In this document: in pieces, positions 7,015-14,453 of the stretch
How positions within the stretch are numbered: the stretch's first letter is position 1
Layout of the letters: each line of letters starts with the position of its first letter
DNA from: Saccharopolyspora shandongensis
GTDB taxonomy: Bacteria; Actinomycetota; Actinomycetes; Mycobacteriales; Pseudonocardiaceae
Assembly: GCF_900106995.1 (NCBI RefSeq)
Contig: NZ_FNOK01000069.1
Location: 1 to 45,321, forward strand
Direction: 5' to 3'
DNA: 45,321 nucleotides
The notes under the pieces: model-generated
Seen by the model: only the letters and a program-made list of their open reading frames with translations
Database searches by the model: none
What the model was told of the DNA's origin: nothing
Made by a program: the position numbers and the translations under genes

Positions 7015-8478
7015 TCAGGAGGTCGCGCCCCACAGCGGGCGGGCGCGGTCGATCGATTCCAGGTACTCGCGGTAGCCGCGCTCGTAGAACTCCACGGCAC
7101 TCGGGTGCGGCACCACGGTGCGCCGCGCCGCGGCCCACTTGGCCCGGTCCACCGGCTCGCCCAGCGAGTCCCACGCGGTCATCGCCGCGCCGCGCGCGCC
7201 GACACCTTCCTCGTAGGGCACGTGCAGCGGGCGGCCCAGCACGTCGGCGAAGATCTGGCTCCACGCCGCCGATCGCGCACCGCCGCCGCACGCCGAGACC
7301 TCGCCGGTCAGGCCCGCGGTTTCCAGGTTGTGCCGTGCGGCGTAGGCCACCGCCTCGCACATCGCGCGCACCAGGTCGGACTGCGTGGTTTCCAGCGACA
7401 GCCCGGTGAACTGACCGCGGGCGTGCGGCTCGACGAACGGCGCGCGTTCGCCGGAGCTGGACAGGAACGACAGCGCCGAAACTCCGCCGGCACCGGGTTT
7501 GCTGTTGCCCAGCAACGTTTCCAGCTGGTCCACGCCGGCGCCGACCATGCTCAGCACCCAGTCCAGGTTGGCGGTGCCGACCATCGCGGGCATCACCCGC
7601 AGGTACCGGTCCGCCAGCGGCGTCGCCAGCCACATGCCCGCGACCTCGCCGTCGGGGTCGATGACGACCTCGTCGCGCAGCACCTGGCAGCCCAGGGTCG
7701 TGCCGATCACCAGGCTGCCGTCGCCGACGTTGCTGACGCCGGAGCCGAACGCGCAGGCGGGCAGGTCGAACGGGCCGGCCGACACCGGCAGCCCGGCGGG
7801 CAGACCCAGGTCCTTGGCGCTCTTGCCGTCCAGCGCGAACAGCTTGTTCGGCGGGGCCGGTTCGGCCAGCAGCCGCCGGTACTCCTCGATGCCGCAGGCC
7901 TGCAGCGCTTCCTGCGAGTAGCTGCGGTTCGGCACGTCCAGGAACGGCAGCGACGCGTCGGAGGCGTCCACCGTGATCTCGCCGGTGAAGCGCTGCACGA
8001 TCGCGTCCACGCAGTAGCCGGCGACCGCGGCGCGCTCCAGGCGCTCCGGGGCGTGTTCGGCCAGGTGCGCCAGCAGCGGACCGGCCGAGCCGGGGAACAT
8101 GCCCGACCCGGTCAGCCCGTACACCTTGCGCTGCACGCCGGACCGCTCCCAGCGGTCCAGCACGTCCGCGGCGCGGGCGTCCAGCCACGAGATGGCCGGG
8201 CCGACCTGCTGCCCCTGGTGGTCGCGCAGCCACAGCCCGTCGCCCTGGCCTGTGATGGCCAGCGCCTCGATCGGCTCGCCGACCTGCTCGGCCGCGGCGG
8301 CGACCTCGCGCACCACCTGGACGACCGAGCCGATGACCTCTTCGAGGTCCTGTTCGACCCGGCCGCCGGACTGCCGGTGCAGCGTGCTGCGCTTGCTGTG
8401 CGTGACCAGCGCCGTGCCGTCGCGGTTGATCAGCGACGCCTTGGTCACCGACGTGCCGACGTCAACCCCGACGATCAT
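7015..8478 (-). CDS. FGGY-family carbohydrate kinase
   Basis: This 487-residue sugar kinase has the two actin-like domains of the FGGY family. VGVDVGTSVTKAS (about 3-15) is the phosphate 1 loop, AITGQGDGLWL binds the substrate, SWLDARA and GTTLGCQV follow, and GEVSACGGGARSAAWSQ (near 400) is the adenosine motif. FGGY enzymes phosphorylate polyols or ketoses such as erythritol, xylulose or ribulose; the GTSV start resembles erythritol kinases, but this is weak evidence. The ATG at 8478 overlaps the stop of the dehydrogenase gene (8475-8478). It is the second kinase in one operon, which suggests that two different substrates or branches enter the pathway. Confidence 0.9.
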   Translation of the reverse strand: MIVGVDVGTSVTKASLINRDGTALVTHSKRSTLHRQSGGRVEQDLEEVIGSVVQVVREVAAAAEQVGEPIEALAITGQGDGLWLRDHQGQQVGPAISWLDARAADVLDRWERSGVQRKVYGLTGSGMFPGSAGPLLAHLAEHAPERLERAAVAGYCVDAIVQRFTGEITVDASDASLPFLDVPNRSYSQEALQACGIEEYRRLLAEPAPPNKLFALDGKSAKDLGLPAGLPVSAGPFDLPACAFGSGVSNVGDGSLVIGTTLGCQVLRDEVVIDPDGEVAGMWLATPLADRYLRVMPAMVGTANLDWVLSMVGAGVDQLETLLGNSKPGAGGVSALSFLSSSGERAPFVEPHARGQFTGLSLETTQSDLVRAMCEAVAYAARHNLETAGLTGEVSACGGGARSAAWSQIFADVLGRPLHVPYEEGVGARGAAMTAWDSLGEPVDRAKWAAARRTVVPHPSAVEFYERGYREYLESIDRARPLWGATS

Positions 8479-9533
8479 GGCCGCAGACCTTCGAACTTGG
8501 CCAGCACGTCCGGGTTGGCGACGAAGCGCGGCCGCTCGCCGCCCAGGAAGCGGGCGACCTCGCCGGCGACGATCTCGGCGGCGCGGTGCGCGGTCTGGCG
8601 GGTAGCCCCGGCCAGGTGCGGCGTGGTGATGACGTTCGGCGCGTCGAACAGCGGCCAGTCGCGCGGCGGCGGTTCGATGTCGTAGACGTCCACCGCCAGG
8701 GCGCCGAGGCGGCCGGACTTCAGCAGCTCCGGCAGCGGCGCGTAGTCGAGCAGCCCGCCGCGCGCGGAGTTGATCAGCACCGCGCCTTCCGGCAGCAGCT
8801 TGAGGTTGTCGGCGTTGAGGAGGTTCTTGGTCTCCGGGGTGAGCCGCGCGTGCAGGCTGACCACCGAGCTGCGCCGCAGCAGCGCCTCCAGCTCGACGAG
8901 CTCGACGCCGTCGTTGGCGGCGTCCTCGGCCTTGACGAACGGGTCGGACACCAGCACGTGCGCGCCGAAGGCCTTCAGCACCCGGGCCACGATCTTGCCG
9001 ATCGCGCCGTAGCCGACGAGACCCACGGTCGAGCCTTCCAGCTCGATGCCGGCGTTCTCGTAGGCGTAGTAGTCGCCGCGCCAGTTGCCCGCCTTGAGCT
9101 CGGCGTCGGAGCCGGGGATGCGGCGCAGCGCGGCGAGGGTCAGGCCGACCGCGAACTCGGCGGCCGCGGCGGCGTTGCGGCCGGGCGCGTAGCTGACGAT
9201 CACGCCGTTGTCGGTGGCGGCCTGCAGGTCGACGTTCACCGGGCCGCCGCGGCAGACGCCGACGAACTTCAGCTGCGGGCTGTTGGCCAGCACGTCCGCG
9301 GTGAACGGCGCCATCTGGGTGGCGACGATCTCCACGCCGCCGAGCGCGTCGAGCAGCTGCTGCTCGGTGCCGCTGGCCTCGTGGACGTTGCCGACCGGGC
9401 CGAACGGCTCGATCGGCCACGGCAGCTTCAGGGTGCTGAACTGCAGGTCGTGCGCGCCGGCGCTGTTGCGCAGGGCGTCGACGAACACCTCGGGAGCGAC
9501 GAAGTGGTCACCTGCGGCCAGAACGCTGGTCAT
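8475..9533 (-). CDS. D-isomer-specific 2-hydroxyacid dehydrogenase
   Basis: This 352-residue NAD(P)-dependent dehydrogenase has a substrate domain split around a Rossmann domain. It shows the cofactor motif GLVGYGAIGK (about 170), the catalytic Arg in NSARGGLLD, the Glu in YDIEPPP and the His in TPHLAGAT. These make up the Arg-Glu-His set of the D-2-hydroxyacid dehydrogenase family (phosphoglycerate, glycerate or hydroxypyruvate types). Presence in a sugar operon suggests oxidation or reduction of a sugar acid, or recycling of hydroxypyruvate or glycolaldehyde-derived acids; the exact substrate is unknown. An AAAGGAG site precedes the ATG, and the gene overlaps the FGGY kinase start by four bases. 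Confidence 0.9.
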   Translation of the reverse strand: MTSVLAAGDHFVAPEVFVDALRNSAGAHDLQFSTLKLPWPIEPFGPVGNVHEASGTEQQLLDALGGVEIVATQMAPFTADVLANSPQLKFVGVCRGGPVNVDLQAATDNGVIVSYAPGRNAAAAAEFAVGLTLAALRRIPGSDAELKAGNWRGDYYAYENAGIELEGSTVGLVGYGAIGKIVARVLKAFGAHVLVSDPFVKAEDAANDGVELVELEALLRRSSVVSLHARLTPETKNLLNADNLKLLPEGAVLINSARGGLLDYAPLPELLKSGRLGALAVDVYDIEPPPRDWPLFDAPNVITTPHLAGATRQTAHRAAEIVAGEVARFLGGERPRFVANPDVLAKFEGLRP

Positions 9534-9577
9534 GAGGACTCCTTTGTCTCTTGCTTTGAGCTGGGCTGCCGCGGTCG

Positions 9578-10276
9578 TCAGCTGCCGACCGGTTCGGGCA
9601 GCGCGCTCACCAGGCGCGCCCGGACGTCGTCCAGGTCGGTGGCGATGTAGCTGGCCCCGGCCAGGGCGTCTTCGGCCGGCGGGTAGTCGGAGTTGGGAAT
9701 GGCCACCACAGTCATCCCCGCTGCGGCCGCGGCGCGCAACCCGTTGCTGGAGTCCTCGACCGCCAGGCAGTGCCGCGAGTCCTGGCCGAGCTTCTCCGCG
9801 GCGGAGAGGTACACGTCGGGACTGGGCTTGCCCTTGGGCACCTCGGCGCTGGAGACCGTCGCCGTGAAGTGCTTGATCAGGCCGTGGCGGTCCAGGACCG
9901 CGTCGATGAGCCGGCGCGGCGCGGACGAAGCGAGCGCGATCGGGGCGCGCGCGGCGACCTCGGTGACCATCTTCTCGGCGCCGGGCAGCAGCTCGATCTC
10001 ACCGCCGTCGAGCGCGGCGATCATGTCGTCGACGACGACGCGCTCGGTCTCCACCGCGGACTCGGTGGCCGCGCTGAAGTCGGCCAGGAAGGCCGACCAC
10101 TCGGGGGCGCTCATGCCCTGCACCTGCCGGGTCTGCTCCACCGTCCAGGTCTTGCCGCGAGCGGCGGCGAACTTCGCCCACATCCGCTCCCACAGGTGTT
10201 CGCTCTCGACCAGGACGCCGTCCATGTCGAACACGACCGCGCGGTGGGCGCCGTTCGGCCCTTCGGGCTGGGTCAT
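9578..10276 (-). CDS. HAD-superfamily phosphatase (beta-phosphoglucomutase-like)
   Basis: This 232-residue HAD hydrolase of the CbbY/beta-PGM subfamily has motif I VVFDMDGVLVES (14-25, nucleophile and acid Asp pair), motif II Ser in ALASSAPRRL, motif III Lys in VPKGKPSPDVY and motif IV in AVEDSSNGLRAA. A helical cap lies between motifs I and II. Such enzymes dephosphorylate or isomerise sugar phosphates. As first gene of the operon it may remove or repair a phosphorylated intermediate. The start is clear, with GGGAGGT eight bases ahead. The promoter and DeoR-type operator lie 31-59 bases upstream. Its stop is 44 bases before the dehydrogenase start. Confidence 0.9.
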   Translation of the reverse strand: MTQPEGPNGAHRAVVFDMDGVLVESEHLWERMWAKFAAARGKTWTVEQTRQVQGMSAPEWSAFLADFSAATESAVETERVVVDDMIAALDGGEIELLPGAEKMVTEVAARAPIALASSAPRRLIDAVLDRHGLIKHFTATVSSAEVPKGKPSPDVYLSAAEKLGQDSRHCLAVEDSSNGLRAAAAAGMTVVAIPNSDYPPAEDALAGASYIATDLDDVRARLVSALPEPVGS

Positions 10277-10306
10277 CTTTACCTCCCGCCAAACACTGAC
10301 ACGGTC

Positions 10307-10335
10307 AAATTAACATGATTGACGTTAAGTGTCAC
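10307..10335 (-). promoter_or_regulatory. Likely promoter of the sugar-catabolic operon
   Basis: Read on the minus strand, GTGACA (10335-10330), a 17-base spacer and TAATTT (10312-10307) form a plausible -35/-10 pair about 31 bases before the HAD gene. The dyad at 10310-10328 sits in the spacer and touches the -10, as expected for a repressor that blocks RNA polymerase. The assignment is inferred. Confidence 0.5.
10310..10328. promoter_or_regulatory. Candidate DeoR operator, copy 1
   Basis: TTAAC (10310-10314), nine bases and GTTAA (10324-10328) form a 19-bp dyad in the space between the catabolic operon and the divergent DeoR gene. The same 19-bp pattern occurs before the permease gene at 11244. 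An outer TGACAC/GTGTCA pair (10297-10302/10329-10334) flanks it. Confidence 0.65.
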
Positions 10336-10409
10336 CCTCAGAGTGATACTTCCGCGAGTCCACGGGTGTCCGGCGACGTGTGCCCCGCACCACGGGGCAA
10401 GATGGCCGC

Positions 10410-11198
10410 ATGTCGTCCGCACCGAAGAAGCAGTCCGCCCGGCTCCTGCGGCAGCAGAAGATCATCGACCACGTGGTCGGGCAGGGGTTCGCCAGCGCCG
10501 CGGAACTGTCCGAGCTGACCGGCGTCAGCCTGATGACGGTGCACCGCGACCTCGACGACCTGGTCACCCGGGGCCTGCTGCGCAAGTACCACGGCGGCGT
10601 CTCCGCCCAGCCGTCCACGGTGTTCGAGAGCAGCTCGGACTTCCGGCTGCACACGCACACCGTCGAGAAGGAAGCGCTGGCCAAGGACGCGCTGCAGTTC
10701 ATCACGCCCGGCATGTCGGTGATGCTGGACGACTCGACCACCGCGCTCGCGCTGGCCAGGCTGCTGCCCGAGGTCGGCCCGCTGACCGTGGTCAGCAACT
10801 ACCGCCAGGTCCAGGAGGCGCTGCGCGACGTGCCGGACATCCGGCTGATCGGCCTGGGCGGCGAGTACTCCCGCACCCACGACTCCTACCTGGGCCTGCC
10901 CTGCCAGGAGATGATCAGCACCTTCTCGGTGGACATCGTGTTCCTGTCCACCTCGGCGATGAACGCGCGGCTGACCTACCACCAGGAGCAGGAGATCGTG
11001 CTGGTCAAGCGGGCGATGCTGGCGAGCGCGACGACCAAGGTGCTGATGATGGACGCCAGCAAGGTGGCCCGCTCGGCACTGCACCAGTTCGCGCCGGTGC
11101 GCGCCTTCGACCACGTGCTGCTGGCGGGCGAACTGGACGCGGCGCTGGTCGAGGAGATGCGCGAGGAGACCGACGTCCGACTGTCGCCGGTGGAGTGA
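10410..11198 (+). CDS. DeoR-family transcriptional regulator
   Basis: This 262-residue protein has an N-terminal winged HTH (about 14-65, with SAAELSELTGVSLMTVHRDL and a following LLRKYHGG wing) and a C-terminal DeoRC sugar-phosphate sensor domain (about 85-250). Most members repress a sugar operon and are released by a phosphorylated intermediate. The gene is divergent from the catabolic operon and upstream of the permease. The repeated TTAAC-N9-GTTAA dyads near both are its probable operators. The ATG at 10410 is chosen because the HTH starts 13 residues later; a GTG at 10380 in the same frame is an alternative. No good ribosome site is present, but a short dyad (10381-10399) precedes the start. 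Confidence 0.88.
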   Translation: MSSAPKKQSARLLRQQKIIDHVVGQGFASAAELSELTGVSLMTVHRDLDDLVTRGLLRKYHGGVSAQPSTVFESSSDFRLHTHTVEKEALAKDALQFITPGMSVMLDDSTTALALARLLPEVGPLTVVSNYRQVQEALRDVPDIRLIGLGGEYSRTHDSYLGLPCQEMISTFSVDIVFLSTSAMNARLTYHQEQEIVLVKRAMLASATTKVLMMDASKVARSALHQFAPVRAFDHVLLAGELDAALVEEMREETDVRLSPVE

Positions 11199-11221
11199 GC
11201 GGACCGGCGACACTGTTGATC

Positions 11222-11250
11222 TTCACACTAGATTGCAAATGAATTAACGT
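11222..11250 (+). promoter_or_regulatory. Likely promoter of the permease gene
   Basis: TTCACA (11222-11227), a 17-base spacer and TAACGT (11245-11250) fit a housekeeping -35/-10 pair. The -10 element lies inside the second dyad (11244-11262), so a bound repressor would cover it. The leader to the permease ATG would be about 98 bases. The assignment is inferred. Confidence 0.45.
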
Positions 11251-11262
11251 CTTGCGCGTTAA
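11244..11262. promoter_or_regulatory. Candidate DeoR operator, copy 2
   Basis: TTAAC (11244-11248), nine bases and GTTAA (11258-11262) repeat the geometry of the dyad at 10310. Here the pairing extends to six bases, TTAACG with CGTTAA. It lies in the space between the DeoR gene and the permease gene, an unusually AT-rich patch for this DNA. Confidence 0.65.
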
Positions 11263-11354
11263 ACTGAACAAGGTGCATGATAGCCAGCACCCGTCGACCG
11301 GGGGCGCGTCCTAGCCGCGCACCACCGGGAAGTTCCGATTCCTTGGAGACAGTG

Positions 11355-12719
11355 ATGTCCCAACAGACCTCTGCGGATGCCGAGTCGTTGCGGCCGGCCA
11401 GCAGACTCGACCGCATCGGTATCCCCAGGCAGCTCTTCTGGGGCTTCATCGCCGTGCTGATCTTCATGATCGGCGACGGCGTGGAGACCACCTTCCTCTC
11501 GGACTACCTGCAGCAACCCGAGGGCGGCGGGCTGCCCGGCGCTACCGCGGCGTTCGCCACGGTCACCCTCTACGGCGTCGCGGCCATGATCGCCGCGTGG
11601 TTCTCCGGGACGCTCTCCGCCATCTGGGGCCCGCGCCGGGTCATGTGGCTCGGTGGCGCCTGGTGGGTCGTGTTCGAGGCCCTGTTCCTGTTCGTGGCGC
11701 TGCCCTCGCAGAACCCGACGCTCATCGTCGCCACCTACGGCATCCGCGGCTTCGCCTACCCGCTGTTCGCGTTCGCGTTCCTGGTGTGGGCGCAGATCGC
11801 CAGCCCCACCAAGATGCGCGGTTCGGTCGCCGGGTGGTTCTGGTTCGCCTTCACCGGTGGCCTGCCGACCCTGGGCGCGGCGGTGGCCGCGGTCTCCATC
11901 GGCGTGTTCGGCCTGAGCCAGCACGGCACGCTGGTGCTGTCGCTGGCGGTGGTCACCATCGGTGTGCTCATCGGTAGCTTCGCGGTCCGCGAGGAGCACG
12001 GCCTCAAGCCGATCGCCGACGAGACGGTCGCCAACCCGCGCAGCCTCAAGCGGCTGGGCGAGGGCGTGGACATCCTCTGGCGCGACCGCCGCACCCTGGC
12101 CGGCGGCCTGATCCGCATCGTCAACACCGCGCCGCAGTACGGCTTCTTCGCGATGTTCCCGTTCGTGCTCGGCCCGGCCACGCCGGGCGGTGGCTTCCTC
12201 ACCGCTCCGCAGCTGGCCACGCTCGCGTCGATCAGCTACGGCGCGAACATCGCCGCGAACCTGTTCTTCGGCGTGTTCGGCGACCGCTTCGGCTGGCGCC
12301 GCACGATCACCTGGTTCGGCTGCGTGGGCTGCGCCATCGCGACCCCGCTGTGGTACTTCACCGCCGTGTCCACCCAGAGCTTCGCGGTGACCGCCACCTT
12401 CGGCGTCGTCTACGGCATCCTGCTGGCCGGGTTCGTCCCGCTGTCGGCGCTGATGCCGTCGATGGTCTCGCCCAAGGACAAGGGTTCGGCCCTGGCGATC
12501 CTGAACTTCGGCGCCGGTGGCGCGGCGTTCGTCGGCCCGGTCGTGGTCACGATCCTGTTCCCGCTGGTCGGCGGCGGCGGGGTGGCCATCGCGTTCAGCG
12601 CGCTCTACATCCTGGTGGCGTTCCTGAGCCTGAAGGTCAAGGACGGCTGCGACCCCGGCGAGCAGAAGCTGGCGCAGCGAGCTGCGGAGCACGTCACGAC
12701 GGCCCGGTCTTCCGCGTAA
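11355..12719 (+). CDS. MFS transporter, polyol permease (RbtT/DalT/CsbX) type
   Basis: This 454-residue integral membrane protein has about 12 hydrophobic segments. The opening RIGIPRQLFWGF and MIGDGVETTFLSDYL resembles the polyol permease branch of the major facilitator superfamily (ribitol, arabitol and related permeases). A loop between segments 2 and 3 holds WGPRRVMW, and FGDRFGWRRT lies in the second half. It probably brings a polyol or small sugar into the cell for the enzymes at 4079-10276. The ATG at 11355 with GGAG eight bases before is preferred; an ATG at 11277 in the same frame would add 26 non-membrane residues. A strong hairpin follows 16 bases after the stop. Confidence 0.88.
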   Translation: MSQQTSADAESLRPASRLDRIGIPRQLFWGFIAVLIFMIGDGVETTFLSDYLQQPEGGGLPGATAAFATVTLYGVAAMIAAWFSGTLSAIWGPRRVMWLGGAWWVVFEALFLFVALPSQNPTLIVATYGIRGFAYPLFAFAFLVWAQIASPTKMRGSVAGWFWFAFTGGLPTLGAAVAAVSIGVFGLSQHGTLVLSLAVVTIGVLIGSFAVREEHGLKPIADETVANPRSLKRLGEGVDILWRDRRTLAGGLIRIVNTAPQYGFFAMFPFVLGPATPGGGFLTAPQLATLASISYGANIAANLFFGVFGDRFGWRRTITWFGCVGCAIATPLWYFTAVSTQSFAVTATFGVVYGILLAGFVPLSALMPSMVSPKDKGSALAILNFGAGGAAFVGPVVVTILFPLVGGGGVAIAFSALYILVAFLSLKVKDGCDPGEQKLAQRAAEHVTTARSSA

Positions 12720-12735
12720 GGTCCACCGCCGTCGT

Positions 12736-12768
12736 CGTGAGCCCGCGTCCCGAGGACGCGGGCTCACG
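12736..12768. terminator. Bidirectional terminator hairpin
   Basis: A 15-bp perfect stem (12736-12750 with 12754-12768) and a 3-base loop separate the permease gene from the converging PIG-L deacetylase gene. On the minus strand the stem begins within the last codons of the deacetylase homology, before any in-frame stop. Confidence 0.85.
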
Positions 12769-14453
12769 TGCATTCGGCCGTCGTCGCCGAGCGCGACCAG
12801 GTGGCGACCGCCCGGGGTGAACGCGAGAGGTCCGGCGATCCGGCCGGGGCGGAGGGTCGTGGTGGTGCCGACCACCGCGATCCGGCCTTCGGCGTCGCGG
12901 GCCGCGACGATCGGGATGTCGCCGTCCAGCACGGCGAGCGCGGGATCGGACGTGGCGGCGACATCGATCGAGGCGACCGGCGACCATCCCGCGTGTTCGC
13001 CGAGCACGACCAGCCGCCCGGTCGCGGCCTCGCGGAACGCCGCGAACGACTGGCGGCCGCGCGCGACGGCAACGGATCCAGCCGGGCGGTGCGCTTCCGG
13101 CGGCGCGACGAGTCGGCCGCCGGAGCCGTCGAGCCGCCAGTGCAGCAGCCCGGATCGCGCGGTGGCGAAGACGTGCACCTCCCCGGTTCCGGTCGGCAGC
13201 ATCGAAACGGTGTCGACGACCCCGGCGCCGCCGAGGTCCGTCCAGCCCGCCTGATCGGCGAACCGCGTGCTCACGCCGCCGCGCGCGTTGCGGACCGCGA
13301 CCAGCGTCCTGCCGTCCGGTGTCACGACGGCAGCCGGTGGCCCGGCCGCCGGAGAGCCGAGGTCCTGCCAGCTGTTCTCCCCGCTGCGAAGCAGGATCTT
13401 GCCGGTGCGGTCCTGGATCACGAGCGTGTCCGGATCCGCGAACCCCACCGTCCCCTCACGCGGGACGAAACCCGGCGTGTCCACAACGGACTCCCCTGAT
13501 TCGTTGCCTTCGAAGAGAGTTCCACCGCGGACGTAGGCGTACGAGAGCCCGCCGTCCCGGCCGGTCGTGGCCCAGTTCACGCTCCACGGCCAGCGGTGCC
13601 GCATGCTTCGCAGCCACGTCGCATAAGGCTCCCCCATGCTTACCTCGGCGTCGTGCTCCGCGTAGCGCGCGAAGATCGCGCGTTTGCCGTCGACGATCTC
13701 CGCTGGCAGGTTCGGCGGCGCATCCGCGATGTTGTAGTCGCGGTAGTGGACCAGGTGTGCCGATCCGGCGGATCGCATTGCGAGCTCGGCGAATCGCGCG
13801 GCCATCACGTGGTCGGGATGATCGTGGTGGCTTCCCCACTGCGGCTGGTACCGATCGTCCGGCTCGGGGTCGTGGGTCCGCACGATGCCGGGAGCGAACC
13901 GCCGGTGGAGCCGGGCCAGCGCATCGAGCACCGAGGCGCGGTCGTGGACGCTGGTTCCCGCCAGCACCGAACCTTCCGGTCGCAGCGTCTCGACCCTGGC
14001 CGTCGAATCGTGCCAGAGCCGGGTCAGCGCGTGCTTTCCTCCCGTGGCGTGCGGATCGTTGTCGTCGGGCAGGTTCAGGAACACCAGCCGCACCCGCGGC
14101 CGAGCACGCAAGGTCTGCACCTCGGCCTGACGGCCGCCGGGCAGCTCAAGCCCGGCGCGGTCCCAGGCGTCGGGCACGCCGGCCATCGCGGCGAACGCCG
14201 CCCGCGCCCCGGCCTGCCGCTGCGCGGCATACCGCGCGGCGGGCCGCACGTCGCTCTCCCCCGCCGTCAGGAACACCGTCGTCACGGTCGCACCGGAGCG
14301 GATCGAGATGGCCAGGTCCGGGTTCATGAACAGGATGTCGTCGTCGGGGTGCGCCACGACCTGCAGGTGGGAACGCGCCTGCGCGGCAGCGGCGGGATCG
14401 ACGAGCAGCGCGAACAGCAGCCCCGCGATCGCGGCGGCGAGTCCTCTCGTCAC
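12765..14453 (-). CDS. Secreted PIG-L family deacetylase with propeller-like C-terminal domain; stop codon missing
   Basis: A signal peptide (residues 1-26, hydrophobic core AAAIAGLLFALLV, Ala-rich cleavage site) leads into a PIG-L/LmbE zinc hydrolase domain (about 28-300). Zinc residues are in VVAHPDDDI (33-41) and in HHDHPDH near residue 217. About 260 further residues look like short beta repeats of a propeller. PIG-L enzymes remove acetyl groups from N-acetyl sugars; export suggests a cell-surface glycan. The GTG start overlaps the stop of the GtrA/YfhO gene (14450-14453). Recognisable sequence ends at residue 563 (12765), inside the terminator stem, and the frame stays open to 11259, antisense to the permease. 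A TGA in another frame at 12764-12766 suggests a small indel. Confidence 0.8.

Noticed and set aside
4076..8685. Very long plus-strand open frames opposite the catabolic operon (641 and 1028 codons)
   Set aside because: They are antisense shadows of GC-rich genes. Their translations are rich in Arg, His and Gln with no domain motifs, while the minus strand encodes clear enzyme families.
11259..12764. C-terminal extension of the PIG-L protein antisense to the permease
   Set aside because: The extension is polar, Arg/Glu/Asp/His-rich and mirrors the permease codons, with no signs of a domain. It is treated as an untranslated open frame caused by loss of the stop.
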